Assembly (NCBI RefSeq): GCF_020662345.1
Contig: NZ_VMOA01000051.1
Span: forward strand, 1 to 37,851
Reading direction: 5' to 3'
Source of the DNA: Methylobacterium sp. W2
GTDB taxonomy: Bacteria > Pseudomonadota > Alphaproteobacteria > Rhizobiales > Beijerinckiaceae
Length of the DNA: 37,851 nucleotides
Every line of letters begins with the position of its first letter. Position 1 is the stretch's first letter. The translations under genes were made by a program, and so were the position numbers. Positions 25,250 through 33,612 of the stretch are shown here, one piece after another. The notes beneath the pieces are model-generated. The model did not search any database, was not told where the DNA came from, and saw only the letters and a program-made list of their open reading frames with translations.

Positions 25250-25730
25250 CTACTTGCTATGGCGCGTCACGAAATCCCGAATGGCCTCCTCGCAGATGTC
25301 CTGAATGGTGCGCTCTTGCTCCACCGCGATCATCTTGAGCCGCTTCCGGGTTGCCGGGTCGATCCAGCACCTTCACGGCCCGCGAGGAAGCCGGCGCCAC
25401 GGTGGTCTGAGCCCTGGACTGTCCACTACTCATCCCGCCAGGGAAGAAGAACTTCTCAGCGGCATTGAGACCCAAAATGAACCGCGATGCCTTCGTGCCC
25501 AGGTGCGGGTACAGTTCGACACACACCCGCTCGCTCTCAAAGGCGAGCCACGTTGAGTAGTTGACCATGGCGGCTTTCTCGATAGCCGGGGCGGCCTTGG
25601 GCTCGGGCTTCATCAGGATGCGGCTCACCGCAATAACCGTCCGCGCCTTCGCCTTCGTGGCGGTCAGGCGCTCGCGCAGGGTGGACTTGGCGGGGTCGCG
25701 ATAGACGAGACGGGCGAGGGGATTGCGCAT
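25250..25730 (-). pseudogene. RHH-domain protein gene with a frameshift near its 3' end
   Basis: From the ATG at 25730 the frame reads MRNPLARLVYRDPAKSTLRE through about residue 125 (ASSRAVKVLD) and then turns into low-quality sequence. After a one-base shift near 25355-25366 the adjacent frame gives ATRKRLKMIAVEQERTIQDI followed by CEEAIRDFVTRHSK and a TAG at 25250-25252. That segment has the pattern of a ribbon-helix-helix DNA-binding domain, as in ParG- or antitoxin-like proteins. The intact protein would be about 160 residues. The gene start abuts a truncated transposase on the other strand, so the locus has been rearranged. Confidence 0.6.
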
Positions 25731-26355
25731 CACCTACAAGACGGCGTGGTTCATGACCCACCGTCTGCGCGAGGCCATGCGCGACGGCTCCCTGGCTCCC
25801 ATGGGTGGCATCGACGGCATGCCCGGCGCTGGCGGCATCGTAGAGGCTGACGAGACCTTCATCGGTCGCGAGCCCGGTGTGCCGAAGGCCCGCGCCTATC
25901 ATCACAAGATGAAAGTGCTGTCCCTGCTTGACCGCGATGCCGGCAAGGTCCGCTCTGTGGTCGTGGACGACATCAAGCCTGAGACCCTTCGCCCGATCAT
26001 TGAGGCGAACATCCTCAAGGAAGCCAGCCTTTTCACCGACGAGTCCAGCATCTACACGAAGGTCGGCGCCACCTTCGCCGATCACCAGATGACGACGCAT
26101 TCCGCCAAGGAGTACGTGCGCGGTATCGTCCACACGAACACCGTCGAGGGCTACTTCTCCGTCTTCAAGCGCGGCATGAAGGGCGTCTACCAGCACTGTG
26201 GCAAGCAGCACCTGCACCGCTACCTCGCTGAGTTCGATTTTCGGTATAACAATCGGGCGAAGCTCGGCTGTAGCGACGTGGAGCGGACAGAGCGCGCTCT
26301 TGGTGGTATCGTAGGGAAGCGACGGACGTACCGGTCAGCTGGTAGCGGGGCTTAA
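25723..26355 (+). pseudogene. IS1595-family transposase, N-terminally truncated
   Basis: 210 residues of the ISXO2-like catalytic domain: TYKTAWFMTHRLREAM at the start, GGIVEADETFIGREPG with the first catalytic acid, LFTDESSIYTKVG with the second, KEYVRGIVHTNTVEGYFSVF with the third region, and FDFRYNNR near the end. IS1595 transposases normally begin with a zinc-ribbon and a segment of about 90 residues before KTAWFM; this is absent. The missing part would lie where the RHH gene now starts, so recombination replaced it. No terminal repeats were identified. It is probably inactive, though the DDE region itself is intact. Confidence 0.8.
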
Positions 26356-26372
26356 GAGTCGGATAAAACCGC

Positions 26373-27239
26373 GTGGGTGAAAAGGTCACCATCACCGTTC
26401 GCGCCTCTGGCGCCCATCCCGACGTCCTGACTGTTCAGGACGCGATGCGTCAGGTGCTGGACTTATTCGACCTTCTTTCTCCAGACGAAGACAAGCAAGA
26501 TCAGGTCGCTTGGAAGCTCAGCTACGCAAGCACAAACAGCCCATTTACGGCGCAGGGCGAGGCCGTGAGTCTTCGCCCTGATGTCGACATCTCTGTTATT
26601 GCAAGACATCAGAAGATGGATTTCGTGAGGAACATCACGTCCATTGGGCGAGGAGAGATACCAGACAAGTTCAAATCTGGTAAAAGCGCTGAACTTTTGA
26701 AAGGCTTGTTAAAGCGCAACACCAACGGGGTGGGCTCTACTGAGATCAAGCTCTTCGATGATGCTATCCCGATCACTCTTACGCGTAGTTTTGCTGAGGC
26801 CGCCATTCAAAGTCTTGCGGCCCGGGAAAATCCTCTGCCCTTAGTGGACTTGAGATTTGGTCGAGCACGCGAAGAGCGAGGCTCCCTTGAAGGCTACTTT
26901 ATGGACGTTGGGCTGCATTACAATCAGCCGGCAATCCGAATCCTTGATCGAAAGACTAAAAACGTTATCTGGTGTCGCATTGACGAAGCAACACGAGATA
27001 AAATAGCGGCGGAAGCTGACTATAACGATGTCTGGAATCGACAGCGCATCAGAGTAAAGGGTCGTATCCGCTATGATAGAGAAGGGCGGATAGTTAATGT
27101 TACGGCAACAAGCATAGACCGCGTCGGGCGCAAAAATACAAATCTTGATGATATATTTGATGCCCATTTTACGGGTGAACTTAGCATTGGCGAGTACCTA
27201 GATCTTTTAAGGGAGGGCAATCTTGCCAAGCAGGCCTAA
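26373..27239 (+). CDS. Probable partner protein of a PIN-domain toxin-like module
   Basis: 288 residues from a GTG at 26373. I do not recognise the whole protein. The C-terminal 110 residues (GSLEGYFMDVGLHYNQPAIR, ILDRKTKNVIWCRIDEATRD, RIRVKGRIRYDREGRIVNVT) look like a beta-barrel/OB-like domain, a type sometimes found beside PIN genes. The N-terminal part contains TVQDAMRQVLDLFDLLS and alternating beta segments. The gene overlaps the PIN gene by 17 bp, a layout typical of antitoxin-toxin pairs, but it is three times the size of a usual VapB and lacks a visible DNA-binding domain. It is AT-rich relative to the neighbours, suggesting recent arrival. Confidence 0.65.
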   Translation: MGEKVTITVRASGAHPDVLTVQDAMRQVLDLFDLLSPDEDKQDQVAWKLSYASTNSPFTAQGEAVSLRPDVDISVIARHQKMDFVRNITSIGRGEIPDKFKSGKSAELLKGLLKRNTNGVGSTEIKLFDDAIPITLTRSFAEAAIQSLAARENPLPLVDLRFGRAREERGSLEGYFMDVGLHYNQPAIRILDRKTKNVIWCRIDEATRDKIAAEADYNDVWNRQRIRVKGRIRYDREGRIVNVTATSIDRVGRKNTNLDDIFDAHFTGELSIGEYLDLLREGNLAKQA

Positions 27240-27777
27240 GTACTACTGGGATGCTTGCGCTTGGATTGCGCTCATCAAGCGAGAGCCTGGGCGATTTGAG
27301 GCTTGCAAGTACGTTATCGAACTTGCTGAAGCAGGAAAGGTAGAGATATGGACTTCAGCCTTTACGTTAGCTGAAGTTTTTAAACGGCGGATAGATGCAA
27401 ATCATGTCTACGCCTTGGATGAGGATAGGGATACCGACTTCGAAGATTACATAGAAAAAGATTTTGTGATTACAGTTCAGGTGGATGTTGAGGTTGGGAC
27501 AGCTGCTCGTAGGCTATTGCGCGTTCATCCGGAAATAGGTAAACCGCAAGACGCTATCCATGTAGCTACCGCTCTACTGAACGATATAGACGAACTACAT
27601 ACCTTTGATCGCGTCGATTTGCTCGGCTTAAATGGTGTTTTGGACCGTAATGATAGTCAAAAACTAGGGATCTGTCCGCCTCCATTTCCACCGCCTCCAC
27701 CACCAGTGACCCCCTCTTTGTTCGATGCTCTCGAGGTACAGCCCAATGAGCCCACGCGCAATCAAGCAGAAGGTTGA
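27223..27777 (+). CDS. PIN-domain ribonuclease, VapC-like
   Basis: 184 residues. All four acidic PIN residues are present: D10 (YYWDACAWI), E51 (TLAEVFKRR), D110 (GKPQDAIHVA) and D129 (HTFDRVDLL). The nuclease core covers about 1-150 and would cut RNA with Mg2+/Mn2+. After it comes a proline-rich stretch (PPPFPPPPPP) and a short tail. The gene overlaps the one upstream by 17 bp and the next by 32 bp, so the three are one operon. A toxin role is inferred from the domain and layout; a housekeeping PIN nuclease is less likely in this setting. Confidence 0.8.
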   Translation: MPSRPKYYWDACAWIALIKREPGRFEACKYVIELAEAGKVEIWTSAFTLAEVFKRRIDANHVYALDEDRDTDFEDYIEKDFVITVQVDVEVGTAARRLLRVHPEIGKPQDAIHVATALLNDIDELHTFDRVDLLGLNGVLDRNDSQKLGICPPPFPPPPPPVTPSLFDALEVQPNEPTRNQAEG

Positions 27778-28084
27778 CGCCCCCACCAAGCCCAGGCCGC
27801 CCTCCAAACTCGGCGCCGAGAAGCTGACGCCCGAGGAGCGGGCGGCGCAGGCTACGGCGCGCGCGTCCGTCCCGATCTCAATGAGCGAGCAGGAGCAGCG
27901 GTCCAAGGAGGTCGCGGATCAAAAGCCGCCGGGCAAGCTCGGAGCGGAGAAATTGACGCCGGCTGAGCAGCGCCGCCGGTTCATCGAAGGCGCTCGCGAG
28001 GCGGGGGCCAGCGAGGACGTCGAGGCGTTCAGGGCGAACCTGCGAAAGATCGCGAAGCCGAAGAAGAATTCGGCATCGACCTAA
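27746..28084 (+). CDS. Small protein with two KLGAEKLTP repeats, third gene of the PIN operon
   Basis: 112 residues from the ATG at 27746, overlapping the PIN gene by 32 bp. It carries two copies of KLGAEKLTP, one followed by EERAAQ, the other by AEQRRRFIEGAREAGASED and then a helix ending KIAKPKK. The second block (about 45 residues) is nearly repeated at the end of the truncated PIN protein at 28409-28990 (KLGAGKLTSEEQKRRFIEAA, then REAGASED and RIAKPGK). The motif therefore travels with PIN domains, once as a separate protein and once as a C-terminal fusion. It may neutralise or modulate the PIN nuclease. No known family. Confidence 0.65.
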   Translation: MSPRAIKQKVDAPTKPRPPSKLGAEKLTPEERAAQATARASVPISMSEQEQRSKEVADQKPPGKLGAEKLTPAEQRRRFIEGAREAGASEDVEAFRANLRKIAKPKKNSAST

Positions 28085-28100
28085 TGGGCCTTGCAATCAG

Positions 28101-28325
28101 CTAGTCGGCCGGCGGGAAGTGCCCGACGAACCGCGCTCCGTCCCATAGCTCGACGGCATGGCCGTTCATCAATGATTTTGCACTCTGTAGTGCCTGCTCA
28201 TCGTCATGCGCTTGAAGGCGCACAGCGTTTATGACTGTGCCCCCTTTGGCGACGATTATCGCACGATATATCGGCCGTCTGACTTCACTGAGGATGTCGG
28301 TTTCGGTCTCACCTGCGCCTGCCAT
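28101..28325 (-). CDS. Small hypothetical protein
   Basis: 74 residues: YRAIIVAKGGTVINAVRLQA, then HDDEQALQSAKSLMNGHAVE and LWDGARFVGHFPPAD. This strand-helix-strand pattern, ending in ELWDGARFVG, is a common small-protein type in Hyphomicrobiales and resembles DUF6894-like proteins, though I cannot assign it firmly. It is convergent with the PIN operon, 16 bp after its end. Function unknown. Confidence 0.6.
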   Translation of the reverse strand: MAGAGETETDILSEVRRPIYRAIIVAKGGTVINAVRLQAHDDEQALQSAKSLMNGHAVELWDGARFVGHFPPAD

Positions 28326-28408
28326 AGGAACTACCCCCTCAAGGGTGCGAGCCGGATCATCTTCCGATCATCGAATCACTTAATCGTGATAACGATGAAT
28401 ATTGGTAA

Positions 28409-28990
28409 CCCCCTCATGCCAGAGCGTATTTTACAAATGATCGGTTTCTAGAATTTATTCCGCTCGCTGGTGTATGTGCGAACGGTATAATCGGCAAACC
28501 TTTAAGTGCAGAGAACGAAGAAAAGATCGCTACAATATTTAAGCAAGAATTTGTTATGACAACTCCTCTTGATCTCGATGTAGCGAACAAAGCGCGGGCC
28601 TTGTGGCGATCAACGGTGGGATTAGGCAAGGTTCAAGACGCCGTACATATCGCATCGGCGCAAAAATGGAATATCTCGTTAATGCATACCTACGACAACG
28701 ATGACATCTTGCCTTTAAACGGCAATTTGTTTTGTCGAAATGGTGATGCCCTTGTAATCTGCTATCCAGACGAGACGACAGATGGCCGCTCTTCAAAAAA
28801 GAAGTTGGATGATCCGGACGCGGCGCAGTCAATGCCCAAGGGCAAGCTCGGCGCTGGGAAGCTGACGTCTGAGGAGCAGAAGCGCCGGTTCATCGAAGCT
28901 GCGCGCGAGGCAGGGGCCAGCGAGGACGAGGCTGACTTTGATGCGGCGTTGAAGCGGATCGCTAAACCCGGCAAGCGTACTTTGACTTAA
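28409..28990 (+). pseudogene. 5'-truncated PIN-domain protein with fused KLGA tail
   Basis: The frame is open from 28409 after a TAA and its first internal ATG is 28556, so no good start exists. PLSAENEEKIATIFKQEFVM, then DVANKARALW, GLGKVQDAVHIASA and LMHTYDNDDILPLNG match the second half of a PIN domain, aligning with GKPQDAIHVATA and ELHTFDRVDLLGLNG of the PIN protein at 27223. The first catalytic Asp and the strand around it are missing. After the PIN part a tail with KLGAGKLTSEEQKRRFIEAA follows, equivalent to the separate tail protein at 27746. One copy of a 22-bp direct repeat lies in the frame at 28472-28493, probably the truncation point. Confidence 0.6.
28472..28493. repeat. 22-bp direct repeat, copy 1
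   Basis: Identical over 22 bases to 29915-29936 (begins GTATGTGCGAACGG and contains TATAAT). It lies at the start of the surviving part of the truncated PIN gene. Confidence 0.8.
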
Positions 28991-29199
28991 ACACCCTCTT
29001 CGTCTGCCAAGCTGCGCAAGAAGTCTAGCGCCTGCTGGCGTGCCTTATCGGTCTTCAAGAGAGACCAGAGACGGAGACATTCGTTATCCGCCATGAGACC
29101 GACGGGGACCTTTCCAGTTGTAAATTGATCAACTGGCACGCCGAGGACATCAGCTAACTGCTGCAGCCTCGCGAGAGCCTCGGCCTTTGGCTCAGCCAT
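28987..29199 (-). CDS. XRE-regulator-like protein lacking its HTH domain
   Basis: 70 residues. LARLQQLADVLGVPVDQFTT followed by ECLRLWSLLKTDKARQQALD and FLRSLADEE resembles the region after the helix-turn-helix in XRE-family repressors common in this group (a VLG-P-DQFF segment, then a L-LWS-I-D---R---L-FLR helix pair). The HTH itself is absent. The start is the ATG at 29199 (an alternative at 29211 adds 4 residues). It may be a remnant or a small dimerisation-only protein. Its stop overlaps the stop of the PIN remnant by four bases, convergently. Confidence 0.5.
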   Translation of the reverse strand: MAEPKAEALARLQQLADVLGVPVDQFTTGKVPVGLMADNECLRLWSLLKTDKARQQALDFLRSLADEEGV

Positions 29200-29348
29200 T
29201 TTTGACCCCAACCGTTTTTTGCTAGAATGTTTCCAGAAGAACTTGCGGCGATAAAAGCTGCGGCTAATTACAGCCTGCGGCTAGTTCTGTCACGTAGTTA
29301 AATAGTGCACAATCTATCTTTCGCGGTGTCGTTATGTGGAGGGGCGGC

Positions 29349-29894
29349 ATGATTTTTCTGACCGACGCGAATGGGCATTGTGTCTACACGAGCGCTGAAT
29401 GGGCGGAGCTTACGGGACAAGAAACCAAGGACGCCCTTGGTCGAGGCTGGCTTGCGCGGGTTCACTCAGAAGACCGGTCCGTCGTCGAAAATATTATCAA
29501 CCAAGCCACTCAGCCGGGCGCCGAGTTCAACGTTCGGTACCGTCTCCTCAAATCAGACGACACGTGCAGGTGGGTAGCCGCAGGCGGGGTCCCCTCGTTT
29601 GGACTATTAGGGGACGCCTTCGCTGGCTACCTTGGTACGATCACGGAATTTGCCGAGGGAGCAACAGACACGATCAGTGCCTATGGCAAGGTCGATCGAT
29701 TCCGACCGCCCTCGCCCTATCACACGACGACGCCAGCCTGCGCTCTCGACCTAGCCGCCGATCACCTCCTCATAGCGCACTCGCTCATCGAAGATGATGG
29801 TGGAAAGCGCGCCCTGCCTGATCTTCGTAAAGCGCTTTTCAAGATCGGTGAGGCTCTAGCGGAAAAGATCCCGAAACAGGAACGGCTCAACTGA
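29349..29894 (+). CDS. PAS-domain protein
   Basis: 181 residues. Residues 1-110 form one PAS fold with PAC-type ending: MIFLTDANGHCVYTSAEWAE, LTGQETKDALGRGWLARVHS, VRYRLLKSDDTCRWVAAGGV, GYLGTITEF. Such domains bind small ligands or cofactors and signal to partners. No kinase, GGDEF or HTH domain follows; the C-terminal 70 residues are helical (CALDLAADHLLIAHSLIEDD, ALPDLRKALFKIGEALAEKI). The start at 29349 follows GGAGGGG, though with a short spacer; 29334 is possible. It may act as a stand-alone sensor, or be the front part of a truncated sensor protein. Confidence 0.75.
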   Translation: MIFLTDANGHCVYTSAEWAELTGQETKDALGRGWLARVHSEDRSVVENIINQATQPGAEFNVRYRLLKSDDTCRWVAAGGVPSFGLLGDAFAGYLGTITEFAEGATDTISAYGKVDRFRPPSPYHTTTPACALDLAADHLLIAHSLIEDDGGKRALPDLRKALFKIGEALAEKIPKQERLN

Positions 29895-29914
29895 TCTGCG
29901 GGGTATCCCGAGCC

Positions 29915-29936
29915 GTATGTGCGAACGGTATAATCG
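29915..29936. repeat. 22-bp direct repeat, copy 2
   Basis: Exact copy of 28472-28493, located 20 bp after the PAS gene. The two copies enclose 1.4 kb with the PIN remnant, the HTH-less XRE protein and the PAS gene. Confidence 0.8.
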
Positions 29937-30035
29937 CCATTTGAATAGGGGCCGCCCGTAGGGAAACGCGCTCCGACTCGCGCGCCCTAAAAGGCCCATT
30001 TTCGAGAGCGACACGCCGCGCGACTGCAAGGACGG

Positions 30036-30152
30036 ATGACGGCTGACAACGACGACAAGAAGAGCGACGGCCGGGGTGGCTTCTTCGCGGTAGAGGGCGC
30101 CGTGTGGGCTCAGGTCTGCCGGGGCGAAAGCATGAACGTGCTGTTCCTCTGA
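30036..30152 (+). pseudogene. N-terminal remnant of an island-type protein
   Basis: The 38-residue frame reads MTADNDDKKSDGRGGFFAVE and then GAVWAQVCRGESMNVLFL. The DGRGGFFAV--WA-VC pattern resembles the beginning of a protein seen in Methylobacterium accessory DNA (family recalled, not verified); here it ends after a few residues, so it is probably a truncated remnant. Confidence 0.35.
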
Positions 30153-30432
30153 TCTTTACCCCTTATCAGAGGGATTTTACGTTAAGTTGATTAATTATTA
30201 ATTTTTCGAAAAATATTTCGCATGAAAGTGATGTCTTCTGCTAAAAAGTATTAGCATCAAAGAATAGCACAATACCCATATTTGAGCATTTGTTCTGCGC
30301 AGTATGCCTCGGTATGCTCGAATACAGCATGATTGCGAACTGAGCGGATGCGAGCCCGTGGCAAGAGAGTGCTGTACATTCAGGATCATGACATTGCGAT
30401 TGTCCATGCGGCAATGAACTCAAGGGGGTATC

Positions 30433-32835
30433 GTGACCGGGACATTCGATGGCGCGACCTACAATGGCGATGACACTGACGAAACCGTCATTGGCACGAA
30501 CTTTTACGAGATCCTGTTTGGCAAGGGCGGAAAGGATTCGTTGAATGGGGCCGGCGGCAACGATGTGATCTACGGTGGTAGCGGTACCGATCTGATCCAC
30601 GGCGGCACTGGTGACGACTACCTGTTCGCCTTCGCCAATGAGCGATGGAGTCCCTGTATTGATGGCGATAAGCTCTATGGGGATGCGGGTAACGACCAAA
30701 TTGTTGCGGGTGTTGCCCGAACTTCACTCCGGGGCGGCCTCATCGATGGTGGCGCTGACGATGACACGGCCGAGATCTATGCGTCCAGCGACAGCAGCCA
30801 GACCGACAACTCTGAAACAATGACGTTCACGCTCACTGCGGCGACGTCAGGTAGTTACGTCCGCGTCGGCTCCACGAACATGCTTCTGGTCAAGAACGTT
30901 GAGCATCTGTCCTTCTTCGGCAGCTACGAGAAGGACATCGTCACCGGCGGAGCCTCGTCTGATGTCATCCAAGGTGGTGGGGGTGACGACGTGCTCAAGG
31001 GCGGAGCGGGTGATGATTATCTCGACGGTGGGTCTGGGTTGCAGGATCTCGACGGTGGTAGCGGCTTCGACATCGCCTCGCTAAACCTCGCGGATGCAAC
31101 GGAAAGCCTTTCGTTGATAGCCGGCGGCACAATCGCAATCGGCGCGCACGGCACGCTCACCGGCATTGAGGGCTTCGCGACCATCTATACGGGTTCAGGC
31201 TCCGATAAAATCGCGGTCGGGGCAGTGAAAGACTTGCCACCTGATGACGGTACTGCAGAGGGTTACAAGTTCACTACCTCCGTCGATGCAGGCGCCGGCG
31301 ACGACGTCATCACAGGTGGAAACAGACGAGATACTGTCTATGGCGGAACCGGGGCCGACAAGATCAAAGGCGGCGATGGTAACGACAGGCTTTACGCCGA
31401 GTCCGGCCAGACCTACGAAGTCGCCGGCAGAACGTCGAATGATGTTCTGCAAGGCGGCAACGGCAACGACGTGCTAGTCGGCGGCTGGGGCCGTGATCGT
31501 CTCTACGGCGATGCAGGCAATGATACGCTGACCTATCAGGTCAACGGCACCGACGGCTTTGCAGATACGTTCAACGGAGGGGCGGGTGACGATACGCTTG
31601 GCGTCAATGGCACTTCCGGCGCCACCACGATCGAACTAATCCTCGGCGCCAGCACGGCACTGAAATTCGACGGGATAAGCGTCCTCACCGCAACATCGGT
31701 GGAGGCGGTGACGGTATCCAGTTACAGCAATGGAAAAATCACCATCACGGGCGGCGATCTGACCGATTCCATCCGCTTGTACGGTCCCAGCGACGACACT
31801 GTGAGGACGTTTGGCGGCAGTGACACGATCTACGCCAACGGCGGTACGGACATCATCGATACCGGAACCGGGGACGATGTCGTTGGCGTAGACATTGGTG
31901 GCAAGGACATCGTCCGGACAGGAGCCGGCAACGACACCCTTACTGTTGTCGACGACACGTTCGAGGCTAGCCGCCGTACCGCGCTCTACGATGCCGGTGC
32001 CAATGACGATACGGTGATCTTCAGGGCCACCGAGGGCGGATCCTTCGACGGAACCTACGTGCGCCACGGTACGACGATCGTCGGTAGGATCGTCAATTAC
32101 GAACATCTGACCTATGTCGGGTCAGGTACCGATACGACCTTTGCCGGCACGGGGCACGACGATACGCTCTACATGGGCTGGGGCAACGATACCGCGAGCG
32201 GCGGAGTTGGCAACGACGTCATCCGGGGTGGTGCGGGTAGCGACACGCTGGACGGCGGCGTCGGCATGGACACGCTCGACTACGGCGACAAGGCGGGATC
32301 GTTCGATGGAACCCTGGCGCCCAACCTGGCTATCACCTTGAAGACGGCGGCTACATCGAAAGTGGTCGTTAGCTCGACGGAAACTGACTCAATCAAAAAC
32401 TTCGAGAACGTCGTCGGGGGGCACGGCAACGATGCAATTACCGGTGCGTCGGATGACAATGTCCTCGACGGCGGCGACGGCAGCGATGTCCTCAAGGGCC
32501 TGGGCGGCGCCGACACCTTCGTGTTCTCCACCACCCTGAAGTCGAGCAATGTCGACACCATCGTCGATTTCTTCGCTTCCACGGCCTCAATCCACGACAC
32601 GATCCGGCTCGACGACGCCATCTTCAGTGGATTACCGCTCGGCGACCTCGCCGGTACCGCCTTCAAGGACCTCTCCAAAGGTACCCTCGATGCCGACGAC
32701 CGCATTCTCTACGACCACCACACCGGCGTGCTCTCCTACGACGCCGATGGAAGTGGCATGGCCAAGGCGGCCCTCCAGTTCGCGACCCTCGCCAACAAAG
32801 CGGCCCTGACGAATCGGGATTTTGAGATCGCGTGA
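30433..32835 (+). CDS. RTX calcium-binding secreted protein
   Basis: 800 residues from a GTG at 30433 with AGGGGG just upstream. It has no Sec signal. Nearly the whole chain is RTX nonapeptide repeat (GGxGxDxUx), for example GGNDVIYGGSGTDLIHGGTG (about 37-56), GGGGDDVLKGGAGDDYLDGG (about 176-195) and GGDGSDVLKGLGGADTFVFS (about 677-696), separated by beta-rich linkers. The last 100 residues (SNVDTIVDFF, LDADDRILYDHHTGVLSYDA) are homologous to the end of the protease at 17121, so both are probably recognised by the same type I secretion system. No enzymatic domain is visible; a structural, adhesin-like or matrix protein is likely. An AT-rich region precedes it and a MucR gene follows on the opposite strand. 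Confidence 0.85.
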   Translation: MTGTFDGATYNGDDTDETVIGTNFYEILFGKGGKDSLNGAGGNDVIYGGSGTDLIHGGTGDDYLFAFANERWSPCIDGDKLYGDAGNDQIVAGVARTSLRGGLIDGGADDDTAEIYASSDSSQTDNSETMTFTLTAATSGSYVRVGSTNMLLVKNVEHLSFFGSYEKDIVTGGASSDVIQGGGGDDVLKGGAGDDYLDGGSGLQDLDGGSGFDIASLNLADATESLSLIAGGTIAIGAHGTLTGIEGFATIYTGSGSDKIAVGAVKDLPPDDGTAEGYKFTTSVDAGAGDDVITGGNRRDTVYGGTGADKIKGGDGNDRLYAESGQTYEVAGRTSNDVLQGGNGNDVLVGGWGRDRLYGDAGNDTLTYQVNGTDGFADTFNGGAGDDTLGVNGTSGATTIELILGASTALKFDGISVLTATSVEAVTVSSYSNGKITITGGDLTDSIRLYGPSDDTVRTFGGSDTIYANGGTDIIDTGTGDDVVGVDIGGKDIVRTGAGNDTLTVVDDTFEASRRTALYDAGANDDTVIFRATEGGSFDGTYVRHGTTIVGRIVNYEHLTYVGSGTDTTFAGTGHDDTLYMGWGNDTASGGVGNDVIRGGAGSDTLDGGVGMDTLDYGDKAGSFDGTLAPNLAITLKTAATSKVVVSSTETDSIKNFENVVGGHGNDAITGASDDNVLDGGDGSDVLKGLGGADTFVFSTTLKSSNVDTIVDFFASTASIHDTIRLDDAIFSGLPLGDLAGTAFKDLSKGTLDADDRILYDHHTGVLSYDADGSGMAKAALQFATLANKAALTNRDFEIA

Positions 32836-33081
32836 AGGGATTGCGACCTGCTGATGAGTTCTCGTCTCAATCCGGGCCGGCCACCTGACCGACGGGTTGT
32901 TCGCCCGCTAACCGATGCGGACCATCCTCTCCGTCGAGCCAAGTTGCGTACCGGCTCGCGTGAGATGGACGACCCACCCCGCCGGCCCCGTGATCAGATC
33001 GGGGCGGCGGGGCTGAGCCCGCCTCCCCTAACGTCCGTAGCTAGGCTCATGGACGGCCTAGGCGGCATCCATGAATGCCTA

Positions 33082-33612
33082 TCAAGCAGCGGGCGCCTTA
33101 CGCGGCCGACCCGCCTTCTTGGGCTTATCAGGAGCCGGAGGGGCCTTCTCGCTGACCGTCTCCTCCTGCGCCGCTGACTTTGCCGTTGCCGTCTTATTCC
33201 GCTGCTGTCCAAGTCCGAGGGACCGGGCAAGCTCCGAGCGCTGCGCCGAGCAGCTCGCAGAGGTCATCGGGTAATCCGGCGACAGACCATGCTTCGCGCG
33301 GTAGGCTTCAGGGGTCAGACCCCGGAGCGTCAGATGGCGGCGCAGCGTCTTGTAAGGCTTGCCGTCTTCGAAGCTGATTAGCGCGTCCGGTGTGATCGAC
33401 TTCCTGATCTGGGCCGGCGTCGCCTTCTCGATCTTGTCAGCTTCCGGCGTGGCAGATCCCCCGTTGGCAAGGCCACTGACGGCAGCATGCACGCTGCTCA
33501 GCAGTTCGCCCAGTGATCCTATCGGAACCGAGTTGTTGGAGACGTAGGCGGCGACGATGTCGGCCGTGAGTTCGATGTGGTTTGCTTGGAATTCCTGATT
33601 GATATCGGTCAT
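33082..33612 (-). CDS. mucR: MucR/Ros family transcriptional regulator
   Basis: 176 residues. The zinc-finger-like core is ITPDALISFEDGKPYKTLRR followed by HLTLRGLTPEAYRAKHGLSP and DYPMTSASCSAQRSELARSLGLG, typical of MucR. The first cysteine position of the classical C2H2 finger is Ser here (ISFEDG), as is often seen in Methylobacterium paralogues. The N-terminal 70 residues, which mediate oligomerisation in the family, and a Pro/Lys-rich tail (PPAPDKPKKAGRPRKAP, AT-hook-like GRP core) are present. MucR proteins silence AT-rich genes such as those for exopolysaccharide and surface proteins; the adjacent RTX gene has an AT-rich upstream region. The start is the ATG at 33612. Confidence 0.9.
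   Translation of the reverse strand: MTDINQEFQANHIELTADIVAAYVSNNSVPIGSLGELLSSVHAAVSGLANGGSATPEADKIEKATPAQIRKSITPDALISFEDGKPYKTLRRHLTLRGLTPEAYRAKHGLSPDYPMTSASCSAQRSELARSLGLGQQRNKTATAKSAAQEETVSEKAPPAPDKPKKAGRPRKAPAA

Larger units (their letters stand above)
29895..30432. other. Gap with a direct repeat, a gene remnant and an AT-rich upstream region
   Basis: It contains repeat copy 2 (29915-29936), a 38-codon remnant (30036-30152), and then about 250 bp of AT-rich DNA (30170-30290 especially) before the RTX gene. AT-rich regions of this type are typical targets of MucR or other xenogeneic silencers, so control of the RTX gene from here is likely (inference). Confidence 0.5.
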
